Shown: positions 15,738-23,767 of the stretch, one piece after another
Numbering within the stretch: position 1 is the stretch's first letter
Layout of the letters: every line of letters starts with the position of its first letter
NCBI RefSeq assembly: GCF_910593845.1
Contig: NZ_CAJVAS010000056.1
Location: 1 to 39,207, forward strand
DNA length: 39,207 bases
From: Paenibacillus solanacearum
GTDB taxonomy: Bacteria; Bacillota; Bacilli; Paenibacillales; NBRC-103111
Reading direction: 5' to 3'
Program-made: the position numbers and the translations under genes
The notes under the pieces: model-generated
What the model was told of the DNA's origin: nothing
The model's database searches: none
The model's input: the letters and a program-made list of their open reading frames with translations, nothing else

Positions 15738-17072
15738 TCATCCTTTCATCTGTCCATCCAGCGCCGCTTTCGCCGCAGCAATCTCTTCATCGCTGACCTC
15801 TTTGTCGCCGTAGCGCACTTTTTCGTACACGGTCACAATTGGCTGGGGTGTGAGCAGGGACTGTTTTTCCCAGCGCTCCAGCTCCTGTCCCGTCTCCTTC
15901 GGCGTCAAGTAAGGCTTCGCCTTATATCCCGCCCTGCGGCCCATCGCCAGCATTGCGCGATACAAATAGCGCGCCCGCTCCCGGTTGCTGCGCAACTCAT
16001 CCCAGCGCGGCTCTTTGTCGCCAGGCTTGAACATGCTGCCGAATCGCGAAGTAAACACGTTCCGGAACGCCCGCCAGTCCATAATGCTCTCCACGTCGTC
16101 CTCGTACCCGATCCCGCTTTCCATGCGTTCGCCTTGGCTAAGAAACTCGATCAGCCATTTGTAGCTGTTCCGAATCCAGCGGATCAGCATGCGTGCGAGC
16201 CGGTACACGACAAAAAAGATCACAGCTGCCATGAAAATATAGACGAGGATCAGCGCCGCTTTTTGCAGCCAAATCAACCATTCCGACGGCTCCTCCGGGG
16301 GGCCTGAAGGCATTTGGCTAACCGGCGGCCGAGCAGGGGTTATGGGATTTAGTTCGAACTCGATCGGCATGCCGAAGTTGAAGCCGCCAAGCAGCTTGCT
16401 TTTCAACCACAGCACCGCTTGCTGCAATATCGGGAAGACGGCGATCAGCACCGCGATAATGAACAGGACCATCGTCAATGCACGGTTTTGCCACAGCACG
16501 GCGGCGGTCAACGGCGCGGTTTTTTTCGCAGACAACGTCTCCTGCTTCAAGTAACCCTGATTCACCATGAGCATCATCAGGGCGAGCGAAGGGATGCCGC
16601 ACCAGAGCAGCAGCGGCTGGTACGGGGCGAACGAGTCTACCGCAAATGGAATAAAACGCATGAACATCGACGTCAAGAAGTACAGCACGATCCCAACGAC
16701 GTAGTAACCGGGCGGAAAATACTCGATCCACCGCACAACCGCCGTCCGGGAACCACGGTAGCCGAAGATGAAGCCAACCGGCCATATATAGAGGAACATG
16801 GCGGTCCCGCCCATCCATGCGTACGAATGCAGCAAGGCGGCGGCGACCAGACAGAGCAGAAGCGGGAGATGTACGATGCTCCGCAAAAAACGCGCATGGC
16901 CCAGCGCATAACCGGCCAAGTGGCACAGCGGCAGCGTCGTCAGCCATAGCCAGCGCTCGGGCGATTCGGGCAATGCAAATAGGGTCGGCAGCAGAAACAA
17001 CGGGAAAAAGAGCAGCAGCTCGGTATATCCTCTGGCAAGCGATTTGCCGCTTGCGGCGATCGCTGTAATCAT
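15738..17072 (-). CDS. Multi-spanning membrane protein with C-terminal DUF4129 domain (no transglutaminase core)
   Basis: The 444-residue protein has about six hydrophobic segments in its first 225 residues, another near residues 270-295, and a cytoplasmic tail. The tail carries the DUF4129 pattern (ARYLYRAMLAMGRRAGYKAK, then PYLTPKETGQELERW). In Bacillus the third gene of this operon type (yebA) encodes a membrane transglutaminase-like protein that also ends in DUF4129. Here no cysteine-histidine transglutaminase motif is visible between the membrane parts, so it is either a shortened relative or a dedicated partner protein. It overlaps the DUF58 gene by 4 bases (ATGA), confirming co-translation. 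Role unknown, probably cell envelope. Confidence 0.8.
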   Translation of the reverse strand: MITAIAASGKSLARGYTELLLFFPLFLLPTLFALPESPERWLWLTTLPLCHLAGYALGHARFLRSIVHLPLLLCLVAAALLHSYAWMGGTAMFLYIWPVGFIFGYRGSRTAVVRWIEYFPPGYYVVGIVLYFLTSMFMRFIPFAVDSFAPYQPLLLWCGIPSLALMMLMVNQGYLKQETLSAKKTAPLTAAVLWQNRALTMVLFIIAVLIAVFPILQQAVLWLKSKLLGGFNFGMPIEFELNPITPARPPVSQMPSGPPEEPSEWLIWLQKAALILVYIFMAAVIFFVVYRLARMLIRWIRNSYKWLIEFLSQGERMESGIGYEDDVESIMDWRAFRNVFTSRFGSMFKPGDKEPRWDELRSNRERARYLYRAMLAMGRRAGYKAKPYLTPKETGQELERWEKQSLLTPQPIVTVYEKVRYGDKEVSDEEIAAAKAALDGQMKG

Positions 17073-18190
17073 GATGCGCCGACCTCCGTTCTCTGCCCGC
17101 TGGGCTGGTCGGCATGGTCCTGCAGCAGAAACACGTTCACCGCATTGCCGTTACGCCGCAGCTGCTCCATCGGTCCGAGCATTTTGTCCCCGACATGCGT
17201 GGAAATAATAAGAATGTCCATGCCGGATACCGCGCGCTCCACTTCTTCTTCGAGGAAGTAGTCGAACGGGAGGCAGCGGGCGACGATCAGCCTCGCCATC
17301 GTTTCGAGCAAATATTCCAGCTGCGCGTACCCGTTCATCGGCGTCACCCGCACCGGCTGGCTCGGATCGTCGATGGAATGGGCATTCGTTGCGAAGCCGA
17401 CGTCCATGCCGTGCTCGATCGCACGCTCCGCGAATGCGGCGGCGTAGGAGATTCCTTTTTCCATCAGCGCCACGTTGTTGACCTGATCCCACATGCCTTC
17501 GTGATCCTCGACATTGTAATAAATAAGCAGCCGATGCTCCGCCGTATAATCATGCTGATGCACCTGCAGCTTGCCGCTGCGCGCCGTCGCCTTCCAGTTG
17601 ACGCCCTTGAGCGGATCGCCCATCCGGTATTCCCTGACGCCGGCAATCATGAACGGGTCGTCGATGATCCAGCGCCGCACCGTAAAATCCCCTTGCCAGC
17701 TGTGCGTCGGCAAATCGATGTCCTCCAACGGAACGGGTCGCGGATAGACGAGCAGCTCGCCGTCGACGGTCAGCTGCCGGTTTGTTTTATACAGCCCGAT
17801 GATGTCGCCGGTGGTCAGCGTTGCCGTACGCAGACGGTAGCAGCCGCGTTCCAGACAGGTGATTTTATGGCGTCTCGTAATTTTTGTAAACGGCATCAGG
17901 CTGAAGAAGCTGCGGTGGTTTTGGAACATCATGCCGTCGCTGATATCGAGGTTGAACTGCTGTCCGAATCGCACGTTGCCGTGAATGAGCGATTCGAGCC
18001 GCAGCCACGGAACCGGCAGCAGCGAATGGTTGGAGAGCCGCTCGACCATTTCCACCGGGTCGCCGGGATAGCAGGCGCGCATGTTGAAATATCGCTCGTA
18101 GCTCAGCTTGCGCGCCCCGAAGCTGCGGAAGATCCAGGCTTGCCCGGCGATGACGATGGCGGCAATGAACAGAAACCAATGAATCCCCAA
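17069..18190 (-). CDS. DUF58 domain-containing membrane-associated protein
   Basis: The 373-residue protein has an N-terminal membrane segment (WFLFIAAIVIAGQAWIF) and the DUF58 core, with the hallmark REYRMGDPLKGVNWKATARS near residue 188. A vWA-like C-terminal part follows, with DILIISTHVGDKM near residue 330. DUF58 proteins are partners of MoxR AAA+ ATPases and are thought to act with them in assembling or activating envelope complexes. The start is TTG at 18188-18190 with GGGTG upstream. It lies 57 bases after moxR and overlaps the next gene. Confidence 0.9.
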   Translation of the reverse strand: MGIHWFLFIAAIVIAGQAWIFRSFGARKLSYERYFNMRACYPGDPVEMVERLSNHSLLPVPWLRLESLIHGNVRFGQQFNLDISDGMMFQNHRSFFSLMPFTKITRRHKITCLERGCYRLRTATLTTGDIIGLYKTNRQLTVDGELLVYPRPVPLEDIDLPTHSWQGDFTVRRWIIDDPFMIAGVREYRMGDPLKGVNWKATARSGKLQVHQHDYTAEHRLLIYYNVEDHEGMWDQVNNVALMEKGISYAAAFAERAIEHGMDVGFATNAHSIDDPSQPVRVTPMNGYAQLEYLLETMARLIVARCLPFDYFLEEEVERAVSGMDILIISTHVGDKMLGPMEQLRRNGNAVNVFLLQDHADQPSGQRTEVGAS

Positions 18191-18247
18191 TCAATCACAC
18201 CCTATTCGTGATGATGAAAGTGCGTCTCCTGCCGCAGGAAGGCAGCG

Positions 18248-19210
18248 TTAAGCGAATGATTTGGCCTCCGCCGGCACAGGGACGTCCAGCAATATTTTGT
18301 CGATGATCGTACGGACAGCTTCGGCTTGCCGCGAGCGGAGCGCTGCCTTCAGCAGCATCCGGTGCGCCATGACCGGTTCCGCCATCGCTTTCACATCGTC
18401 CGGCGTGACAAAATCGCGTCCGCGAATAATCGCGTGCACCTGCGCCGCCTTCAGCAGCGCCTGACTGCCCCGCGGGCTGACGCCGACGGCAACGTCAGCG
18501 TGTACTCGCGTCCGCTCCACAATGTGCAGCAAATAGACGAGTACATCGTCGGACACGGACACCTGCGCATACGTGTCCTGCGCCAGCGTAATATCCGAAG
18601 CATCGGCAACGCTTTCAATCGATTCCAGCGGATTTGCTTCTTTGAATCGTTTCAGAATGTGCAGGCCTTCCTCGGCCGTCGGGTAGCCCATCTTGATTTT
18701 GAACAGGAACCGGTCGAGCTGCGCTTCCGGCAGCGGGAACGTGCCTTGGCTTTCGATCGGATTTTGCGTGGCGATGACAAGGAACGGGCGGCTCAGGCGA
18801 TGGGTATGCCCGTCAATGCTGATCTGCCGCTCCTCCATGCATTCGAGCAGGCTCGATTGCGTTCTCGGCGTGGCGCGGTTAATTTCGTCGGCCAGCAAAA
18901 TATTCGTAAACAGCGGCCCTGGACGAAATTCGAATTCGGACAGCTTCTGATTATAGTAATGGATGCCGCTCAAGTCCGAAGGCAGCAGATCCGGCGTAAA
19001 CTGGATCCGTTTGAAGCCGCAGCCCAGAGATCTCGCCATCGCTTTGGCGAGCAGCGTCTTTCCCGTGCCTGGCACGTCTTCGAGCAGCACATGCCCCGAT
19101 GAGATGAGCGCGATCAGCAGCTGGTCGACCACGTCTTCCTTTCCCACAATAACCCTGCCGACATTGCTGCGGATTCGGTCGGCGAGCTCCCGTATTTGCA
19201 TAAATGGCAT
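18248..19210 (-). CDS. MoxR-family AAA+ ATPase
   Basis: The 320-residue protein has Walker A in EDVPGTGKTLLAKAMA near residue 48, Walker B in NILLADEINRATPRTQSSLL, and sensor 1 in FLVIATQNPIESQGTFPLPE. The C-terminal AAA lid includes GVSPRGSQALLKAAQV and FVTPDDVKAMAEPVMAHR. MoxR ATPases act as chaperones in the assembly or activation of partner complexes, here presumably the DUF58 and DUF4129 proteins encoded downstream. The ATG at 19208-19210 is chosen for the AAAGGAG about 9 bases upstream; an in-frame ATG 171 bases further out would add an unconserved extension. Confidence 0.92.
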   Translation of the reverse strand: MPFMQIRELADRIRSNVGRVIVGKEDVVDQLLIALISSGHVLLEDVPGTGKTLLAKAMARSLGCGFKRIQFTPDLLPSDLSGIHYYNQKLSEFEFRPGPLFTNILLADEINRATPRTQSSLLECMEERQISIDGHTHRLSRPFLVIATQNPIESQGTFPLPEAQLDRFLFKIKMGYPTAEEGLHILKRFKEANPLESIESVADASDITLAQDTYAQVSVSDDVLVYLLHIVERTRVHADVAVGVSPRGSQALLKAAQVHAIIRGRDFVTPDDVKAMAEPVMAHRMLLKAALRSRQAEAVRTIIDKILLDVPVPAEAKSFA

Positions 19211-19382
19211 GAATGATCGCTCCTTTAGATGATGTAAGGTAAAATGCGATGGCTTGACGCGCTGCTGCGCGATGGATTGCTGAATCGCGCAATCGTTCGC
19301 TGTAAAAATAAGTATATCTTGTTGCGGGGCGGAAATCGAGGAGATTGGCGCAAGTTTCGTTGCGAACCGGGCTTTTTTCACA

Positions 19383-19412
19383 TTGACACTCGCAAAAGAT
19401 CGATGGTACTAT
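19383..19412 (+). promoter_or_regulatory. Sigma-A promoter of the IclR regulator/deoxysugar operon
   Basis: A perfect -35 box TTGACA (19383-19388), an 18-base spacer and TACTAT (19407-19412) lie 70 bases before the iclR-type start. It is the best-matching promoter in the window. Confidence 0.7.
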
Positions 19413-19436
19413 GAAGTTGTCATTATACAAAACCTT

Positions 19437-19454
19437 GGTTTATTATAATAAACC
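19437..19454. promoter_or_regulatory. Perfect 18-bp palindrome, candidate IclR-type operator
   Basis: GGTTTATTATAATAAACC reads the same on both strands. It sits about 25 bases downstream of the -10 box and 27 bases before the start codon, the right place for an autoregulated roadblock repressor. An adjoining AACC-TT-GGTT half-repeat overlaps its left end. Confidence 0.6.
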
Positions 19455-19481
19455 GTTAGCTTTCGGACAGATGGAGGACGC

Positions 19482-20231
19482 ATGGAAAAGAAGTATTGGG
19501 TACCCGCATTGGAAAAAGCAAACGACGTGCTGCTGGCCATCTCCGAACAGCCGTCCGGGCTGAAACAGATCGATCTGTCGAAGCGGCTCGGCATTAACAA
19601 GAGCTCCATGTTTTCGCTGCTGAACACGATGGAAGCGCTTGACTGGGTCGTGCGCGAGGCGGACGGCACATATTCGTTAGGATCGAAGCTGGGGTATATC
19701 GGCAACGCCTTTTTCAAGCAGTTCAGCCTGATCGATCGATTCCGCAAGGAAGCCTCCGTAACGAAGCACCTCATTCAGGAGACGATTCAGCTGGCGAAGC
19801 TGGAGCATCATGAAGTGCTGTATTTGGCCAAGGAGGAGATGCCGTCTCCGGTGCGGCTAGCCTCAGAGCCGGGCAAGAAGCTGCCTGCTCACGCAACCGC
19901 GCTCGGCAAGGCGATGCTCGCTTGGCTGGAGCCCGATCAGGTGAGGGCGCTGTTCGCTGAAGATACGCTGAGCCCTTGCCTGACCCCGCATACGCTGCAA
20001 AGTCGCGAGGAGCTTCTGCGGCAGCTCGGCGAGGTGCGGGAAGCCGGCTACGCCTTCGATTTGCAGGAAGCGGTAATGGGCTTTTGCTGCGTGGCGGCTC
20101 CGGTGCGCGGAAGCGAGGGCGAAGTGGTCGCGGCGATCAGCTGCTCCATGTTTCAGCATGAATGGGAGCAGAAGCGGGAGCTGGCCACGGCGGAAATATG
20201 CGCGCTCGCCAAACGGCTGTCGCACGGCTGA
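19482..20231 (+). CDS. IclR-family transcriptional regulator
   Basis: The 249-residue protein has an N-terminal winged helix (ALEKANDVLLAISEQPSGLK, then QIDLSKRLGINKSSMFSLLN). The C-terminal IclR effector domain is recognisable by LPAHATALGKAMLAWL near residue 128, REAGYAFDLQEAVMGFCCVA and PVRGSEGEVVAAISCS. IclR proteins control catabolic operons and bind small acids or sugar acids. It begins the cluster of dehydrogenase, dehydratase and hydrolase genes on the same strand and most likely regulates it. GGAGG precedes the ATG. Confidence 0.9.
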   Translation: MEKKYWVPALEKANDVLLAISEQPSGLKQIDLSKRLGINKSSMFSLLNTMEALDWVVREADGTYSLGSKLGYIGNAFFKQFSLIDRFRKEASVTKHLIQETIQLAKLEHHEVLYLAKEEMPSPVRLASEPGKKLPAHATALGKAMLAWLEPDQVRALFAEDTLSPCLTPHTLQSREELLRQLGEVREAGYAFDLQEAVMGFCCVAAPVRGSEGEVVAAISCSMFQHEWEQKRELATAEICALAKRLSHG

Positions 20232-20280
20232 ACCGGGACGCCGATTCAAGCGATATTAAGTGAAAAAGGATGTGGGCCTG

Positions 20281-21054
20281 TTGAGATTGCAGAACAAAAT
20301 CATTCTTATTACCGGTTCCGGCTCCGGCATCGGGAAAAGCACGGCGCTGCTGTTCGCCAGAGAAGGCGCTACCGTGATCGTCAACGATCTGCTGGAGGAG
20401 AAAGGGCTGGAAACGCTGGAGGAGATTCGCCAAGCCGGCGGCAGCGCGATCTTCGTGCAGGCGGACGTCACTAGTCCCGAGTCCGTGAAATCGATGGTCG
20501 ACACGATCATCGCCCAATACGGCCGCATCGATGTATTGTTCAACAACGCAGGCGTGAGCGGTGTCGGCGCGATTCACGAGGTAGAGCCCGACGCATGGGA
20601 CCGCGTCATCAACATCAACATCCGCGGCGTTTACTTGCCTTGCAAATACGTGCTGCCGCATATGATGGAGCAAAAGGACGGCTCGGTCATCAATATGTCC
20701 TCTTGCATCGCTGAGATCGGCTTGGCCCGCAGAGCCTCCTATTCCGCAACGAAGGGCGCCGTGCTGGCACTGACCAAATCGATGCAGGTCGACTATGCGC
20801 CGTATAACATCCGGGTCAACGCGCTGCTGCCGGGTACGGTACTGACGCCGTTTGTCGAGGATTACTTGAAGAAGTCGTACGACAACCCCGAGGCGGGCTA
20901 TGAATCGCTCAAGAAGCGCCAGCTCAGCGGTGACCTGCTGCGTCCGGACGATGTGGCGAAGGCGGCGCTGTTCCTCGCATCGGACGATTCCCGGTTCATG
21001 ATGGGTTCGCCGCTCTATATCGACGGCGGCGTCGTATTCGGCAAAAACGGATAA
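20281..21054 (+). CDS. Short-chain dehydrogenase/reductase, possible 2-keto-3-deoxy-sugar-acid 4-dehydrogenase
   Basis: The 257-residue classical SDR has a TGSGSGIG cofactor motif near residue 11, NNAG near residue 86, catalytic Ser in INMSSCIAE, and YSATK as the YxxxK pair. The aspartate in VIVNDLLEE fits NAD+ preference. I chose the TTG at 20281 with AAGGA 10 bases upstream; a GTG at 20260 is an alternative. In the oxidative deoxysugar pathway two dehydrogenases are needed: one on the sugar, one on 2-keto-3-deoxy-fuconate or -rhamnonate. This gene precedes the diketo-acid hydrolase gene, so the second role is likely here, but the sequence alone cannot decide between the two SDRs. Confidence 0.85.
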   Translation: MRLQNKIILITGSGSGIGKSTALLFAREGATVIVNDLLEEKGLETLEEIRQAGGSAIFVQADVTSPESVKSMVDTIIAQYGRIDVLFNNAGVSGVGAIHEVEPDAWDRVININIRGVYLPCKYVLPHMMEQKDGSVINMSSCIAEIGLARRASYSATKGAVLALTKSMQVDYAPYNIRVNALLPGTVLTPFVEDYLKKSYDNPEAGYESLKKRQLSGDLLRPDDVAKAALFLASDDSRFMMGSPLYIDGGVVFGKNG

Positions 21055-21124
21055 TGTGCATTAGGTTTAGCCTTAGCTTCGAGCGGAACATTCCAAGCGA
21101 CTTCCAAGGAGGAAAAGAATAAAG

Positions 21125-22033
21125 ATGAAACTGCTCACTTTTATCGAGAACGGACGCCAGCAGCTTGGCGTGAAGACGGACCGCGGCATCGTACATATGG
21201 CCAAGGCGCTGGAGAGCGTCCAAGCCGACGGGAACGTGGCGCGCACCGTGCACGAGGTCATTGACGGCGGTCAGGCGGCTGTCGGCGCGCTGGAAGCGTT
21301 CGTAGCCAAAGCGCTTGCCGAGGGCGGAAGCGACGCCTATGTGCTGGATGAATCCAAGCTGACTTTGGGGCCCTGCGTGACGCATCCGAACAAAATTATT
21401 TGCGTCGGACTCAACTACCGCAAGCACGCGGAAGAGACGAACGCGACGATTCCGCAGTACCCGATTTTGTTCAACAAATTCAACAACACATTGACGGGCC
21501 ACGGCCACGATGTGCCGCTTCCGGTTCGCGTGACGAACAAGGTCGATTACGAAGCGGAGCTCGTGATCGTGATCGGCAAGGAAGCAAAGTACGTGTCCAA
21601 GGAACAGGCGCTCAGCCATGTGTTCGGCTACTGCAACGTGAACGATTTGTCCGCCCGCGATTTGCAAATGCGCACGCAGCAATGGCTGCTTGGCAAATCA
21701 TGCGACGGCTTCAGCCCGCTCGGCCCGTATCTGGTGACAGCGGACGAGGTCGGCAACCCGAACGACCTGAGCATTCGCTGCATCGTGAACGGCGAAGTGC
21801 GTCAAAATTCGAACACGTCGGATATGATCTTCCATTGCGACGAAATCGTCAGCTACATTTCGCATCATATGACGCTCGTGCCGGGCGACATTATTTTGAC
21901 GGGAACGCCGGAAGGCGTCGTGCTCGGGTATCCGGAAGACAAGCAGGTGTACTTGAAGGACGGCGACATCGTTACGATCGAGATCGAGAAGCTCGGCTCG
22001 CTGACGAACCGCATGGTGAACGAGCAGGCATAA
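21125..22033 (+). CDS. Fumarylacetoacetate hydrolase family protein, candidate 2,4-diketo-3-deoxy-sugar-acid hydrolase
   Basis: The 302-residue protein has the FAH fold: KIICVGLNYRKHAEETN near residue 94, VDYEAELVIVIGKEAKYV with metal-ligand glutamates, NDLSARDLQMR, GKSCDGFSPLGPYLVT and IILTGTPEGVVLG. FAH-family enzymes cleave C-C bonds in diketo or related acids. In the non-phosphorylative L-fucose and L-rhamnose routes a member hydrolyses the 2,4-diketo-3-deoxy acid to pyruvate and L-lactate, which would explain why no aldolase gene is present. GGAGG lies 12 bases upstream. Substrate is inferred from neighbours. Confidence 0.85.
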   Translation: MKLLTFIENGRQQLGVKTDRGIVHMAKALESVQADGNVARTVHEVIDGGQAAVGALEAFVAKALAEGGSDAYVLDESKLTLGPCVTHPNKIICVGLNYRKHAEETNATIPQYPILFNKFNNTLTGHGHDVPLPVRVTNKVDYEAELVIVIGKEAKYVSKEQALSHVFGYCNVNDLSARDLQMRTQQWLLGKSCDGFSPLGPYLVTADEVGNPNDLSIRCIVNGEVRQNSNTSDMIFHCDEIVSYISHHMTLVPGDIILTGTPEGVVLGYPEDKQVYLKDGDIVTIEIEKLGSLTNRMVNEQA

Positions 22034-22082
22034 CGCAAAGCGAAGCGACCGCAAGGAGCGGCCAAAGGAGGCACACGGTTCA

Positions 22083-22397
22083 ATGGCAGCACATATTACT
22101 TCGGGCGCCGACGCGCTCGTGATGGATACGCGCGACCACGTCGCGACGGCCATCAAAGATTTGCAGGCAGGGCAGCGCGCGACGTACCGCGTACAGGATC
22201 AAGTGCTGGAGCTGACGCTGATCGATCCGGTTCCGTTCGGGCATAAAATCGCCATCGCCGACATTCCCGAAGGCACGGACATCCGCAAGTACGGCGAAGT
22301 GATCGGGCGTACGACATGCGCCATCCAGGCGGGGCAGCACGTGCATGTGCACAATGTCGAAGGCATCCGCGGACGCGGCGATCAAGCCAAGGCGTGA
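22083..22397 (+). CDS. UxaA-family dehydratase, small SAF-domain subunit
   Basis: The 104-residue protein is a free-standing SAF domain, the N-terminal part of altronate/galactarate dehydratases. Diagnostic segments are DHVATAIKDLQAGQ, PFGHKIAIADIPEGTDIRKY, GEVIGRTTCAIQAGQHVHVH and NVEGIRGRGD. It should pair with the large subunit encoded 130 bases downstream. Split UxaA-type dehydratases occur in the Campylobacter jejuni fucose locus and in sulfolactate sulfo-lyase (SuyA). GGAGG precedes the ATG. Subunit identity is firm; substrate is not. Confidence 0.88.
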   Translation: MAAHITSGADALVMDTRDHVATAIKDLQAGQRATYRVQDQVLELTLIDPVPFGHKIAIADIPEGTDIRKYGEVIGRTTCAIQAGQHVHVHNVEGIRGRGDQAKA

Positions 22398-22454
22398 GCA
22401 ACGAACGGCAGCGCTGAACCGCCGCGGATTGCTGCAACAAATGGGCAGCCTCCA

Positions 22455-22510
22455 GTAACGGTTGCAAAGTATTGACAACCGACAACGCCTAGCCGTTGTA
22501 ACGGTTGCAA
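22455..22510 (+). repeat. Two 13-base direct repeats GTAACGGTTGCAA with a hairpin between them
   Basis: GTAACGGTTGCAA occurs at 22455-22467 and again at 22498-22510, 43 bases apart, in the only sizeable gap inside the operon. Between them ACAACG and CGTTGT form a 6-bp inverted repeat around CCTAGC, and TTGACA is present at 22472-22477. It may be an internal regulatory site or an RNA element controlling the large subunit gene. Confidence 0.45.
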
Positions 22511-22527
22511 TGAGAGGAGAACGAACC

Positions 22528-23688
22528 ATGACACATATGATGGGGTATAGAAGACCGAACGGCGACGTAGGCATCCGCAATCATCTGCTCATTATTCCTA
22601 CCGTCATTTGCGCCAATCAGGTATGCAGCCGCATTATGCAGATGGTGCCGGAGACGGTAGCGATTCCGCATCAGCACGGCTGCAGCCAGATCGGTGCCGA
22701 CAAGGACCGCACGTTCGAGGTGCTGGCAGGCACCGGCCGCAATCCGAACGTCGGCGGCGTCATTATTATCAGCCTCGGCTGCGAAGTGGTCGATCCGCAT
22801 GCGCTTGCCGAAGCGATTCGTCCGACAGGTAAATTGATCGAAGTGTTCGACATTCAGTCAGTCGGCGGTTCGGTGAAGGCGATTCAGCACGGCGTGGAGC
22901 TCGCGAGAAAAATGCGCGCGCAGCTCGATGCCATGCAGCCGGAACCGGTGCCGTTCAGCGAGCTGATCATCGGCGTCAAATGCGGCGGCTCCGACGCGAC
23001 GTCCGGCCTCGCCTCCAACCCGGCGCTCGGCGCGGCGGCCGACTCGCTGATCCAGCAGGGCGGCGGCGTCGTCATCGGCGAGACGACCGAGATCATCGGC
23101 GCGGAGCATGTGCTCGCGTCTCGCTGCTCTACGCAGGAGACGAGCGACAAGCTGTATTACATCGTCGACCGCTTCGAGAAAGAGGTGGAACGGATGGGCG
23201 CGGACATGCGCGGGGGCAACCCGAGTCCGGGCAACATTGCCGGCGGCTTGTCGACCATTGAGGAAAAGTCGCTCGGCTGTATTAGCAAATGCGGCACCGC
23301 ACCGATTGAAGGGGTCATCGAATACTCCGAGACGATTCCGAAGCACGGGCTGTACTTCATGGATTCGCCGGGCAACGATATCGAGTGCGTATCCGGCATG
23401 GCGGCGGGCGGCGCGCATCTGGTCTGCTTTACGACCGGTCGCGGCACGCCGACAGGTTCAGCCGTTATCCCGGTCATTAAGATCACCGGCAACAAACGGA
23501 TGTTCGAGCGGATGTCCGACAACATGGACGTCGACGTGAGCGACATGCTCGAAGGCACGTTAAGCCTGGAAGACGCCGGGGAGCGCATTTGGCAGGAAAT
23601 TCAGGAAGTCGCTAACGGCAAGCAGACCAAAGCGGAAATTCTCGGCCATACGGAGTTCAGCATTAACCGGATCGGACCGAGCTTGTAA
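22528..23688 (+). CDS. UxaA-family dehydratase, large subunit
   Basis: The 386-residue protein corresponds to the C-terminal catalytic part of altronate/galactarate dehydratases. Landmarks are GYRRPNGDVGIRNHLLIIPT at the start, IPHQHGCSQIG, IIISLGCEVVDP, VKCGGSDATSGLASNPALG and the glycine-rich CFTTGRGTPTGSAVIPVIKI near the C-terminus. The conserved cysteines in HGC, LGC and KCGGSD may hold an Fe-S cluster or metal. With the SAF subunit it should dehydrate a sugar acid to a 2-keto-3-deoxy acid. The start at 22528 follows GAGGAG; an ATG at 22510 is possible. In context L-fuconate or L-rhamnonate dehydratase is the most economical guess. Confidence 0.88.
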   Translation: MTHMMGYRRPNGDVGIRNHLLIIPTVICANQVCSRIMQMVPETVAIPHQHGCSQIGADKDRTFEVLAGTGRNPNVGGVIIISLGCEVVDPHALAEAIRPTGKLIEVFDIQSVGGSVKAIQHGVELARKMRAQLDAMQPEPVPFSELIIGVKCGGSDATSGLASNPALGAAADSLIQQGGGVVIGETTEIIGAEHVLASRCSTQETSDKLYYIVDRFEKEVERMGADMRGGNPSPGNIAGGLSTIEEKSLGCISKCGTAPIEGVIEYSETIPKHGLYFMDSPGNDIECVSGMAAGGAHLVCFTTGRGTPTGSAVIPVIKITGNKRMFERMSDNMDVDVSDMLEGTLSLEDAGERIWQEIQEVANGKQTKAEILGHTEFSINRIGPSL

Positions 23689-23697
23689 TCGGCGCGA

Positions 23698-23717
23698 AGC
23701 CGCCGGACCGGCGGTTT
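23698..23717 (+). other. GC-rich hairpin between the dehydratase and second SDR genes
   Basis: GCCGCC and GGCGGT flank a 5-base loop just after the dehydratase stop codon. No T-run follows, so it may stabilise the upstream transcript rather than end transcription. Confidence 0.3.
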
Positions 23718-23767
23718 AACTATAGAAGCAAGATACGTTTTATCAAGGATCGGGAGGGTATTGTATC

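Noticed and set aside
22083..23688. Sulfolactate sulfo-lyase (SuyA/SuyB) as the identity of the split UxaA pair
   Set aside because: Possible by family, but the neighbours are two SDRs and an FAH hydrolase rather than sulfolactate dehydrogenases or a sulfonate transporter, so a sugar-acid dehydratase is favoured.
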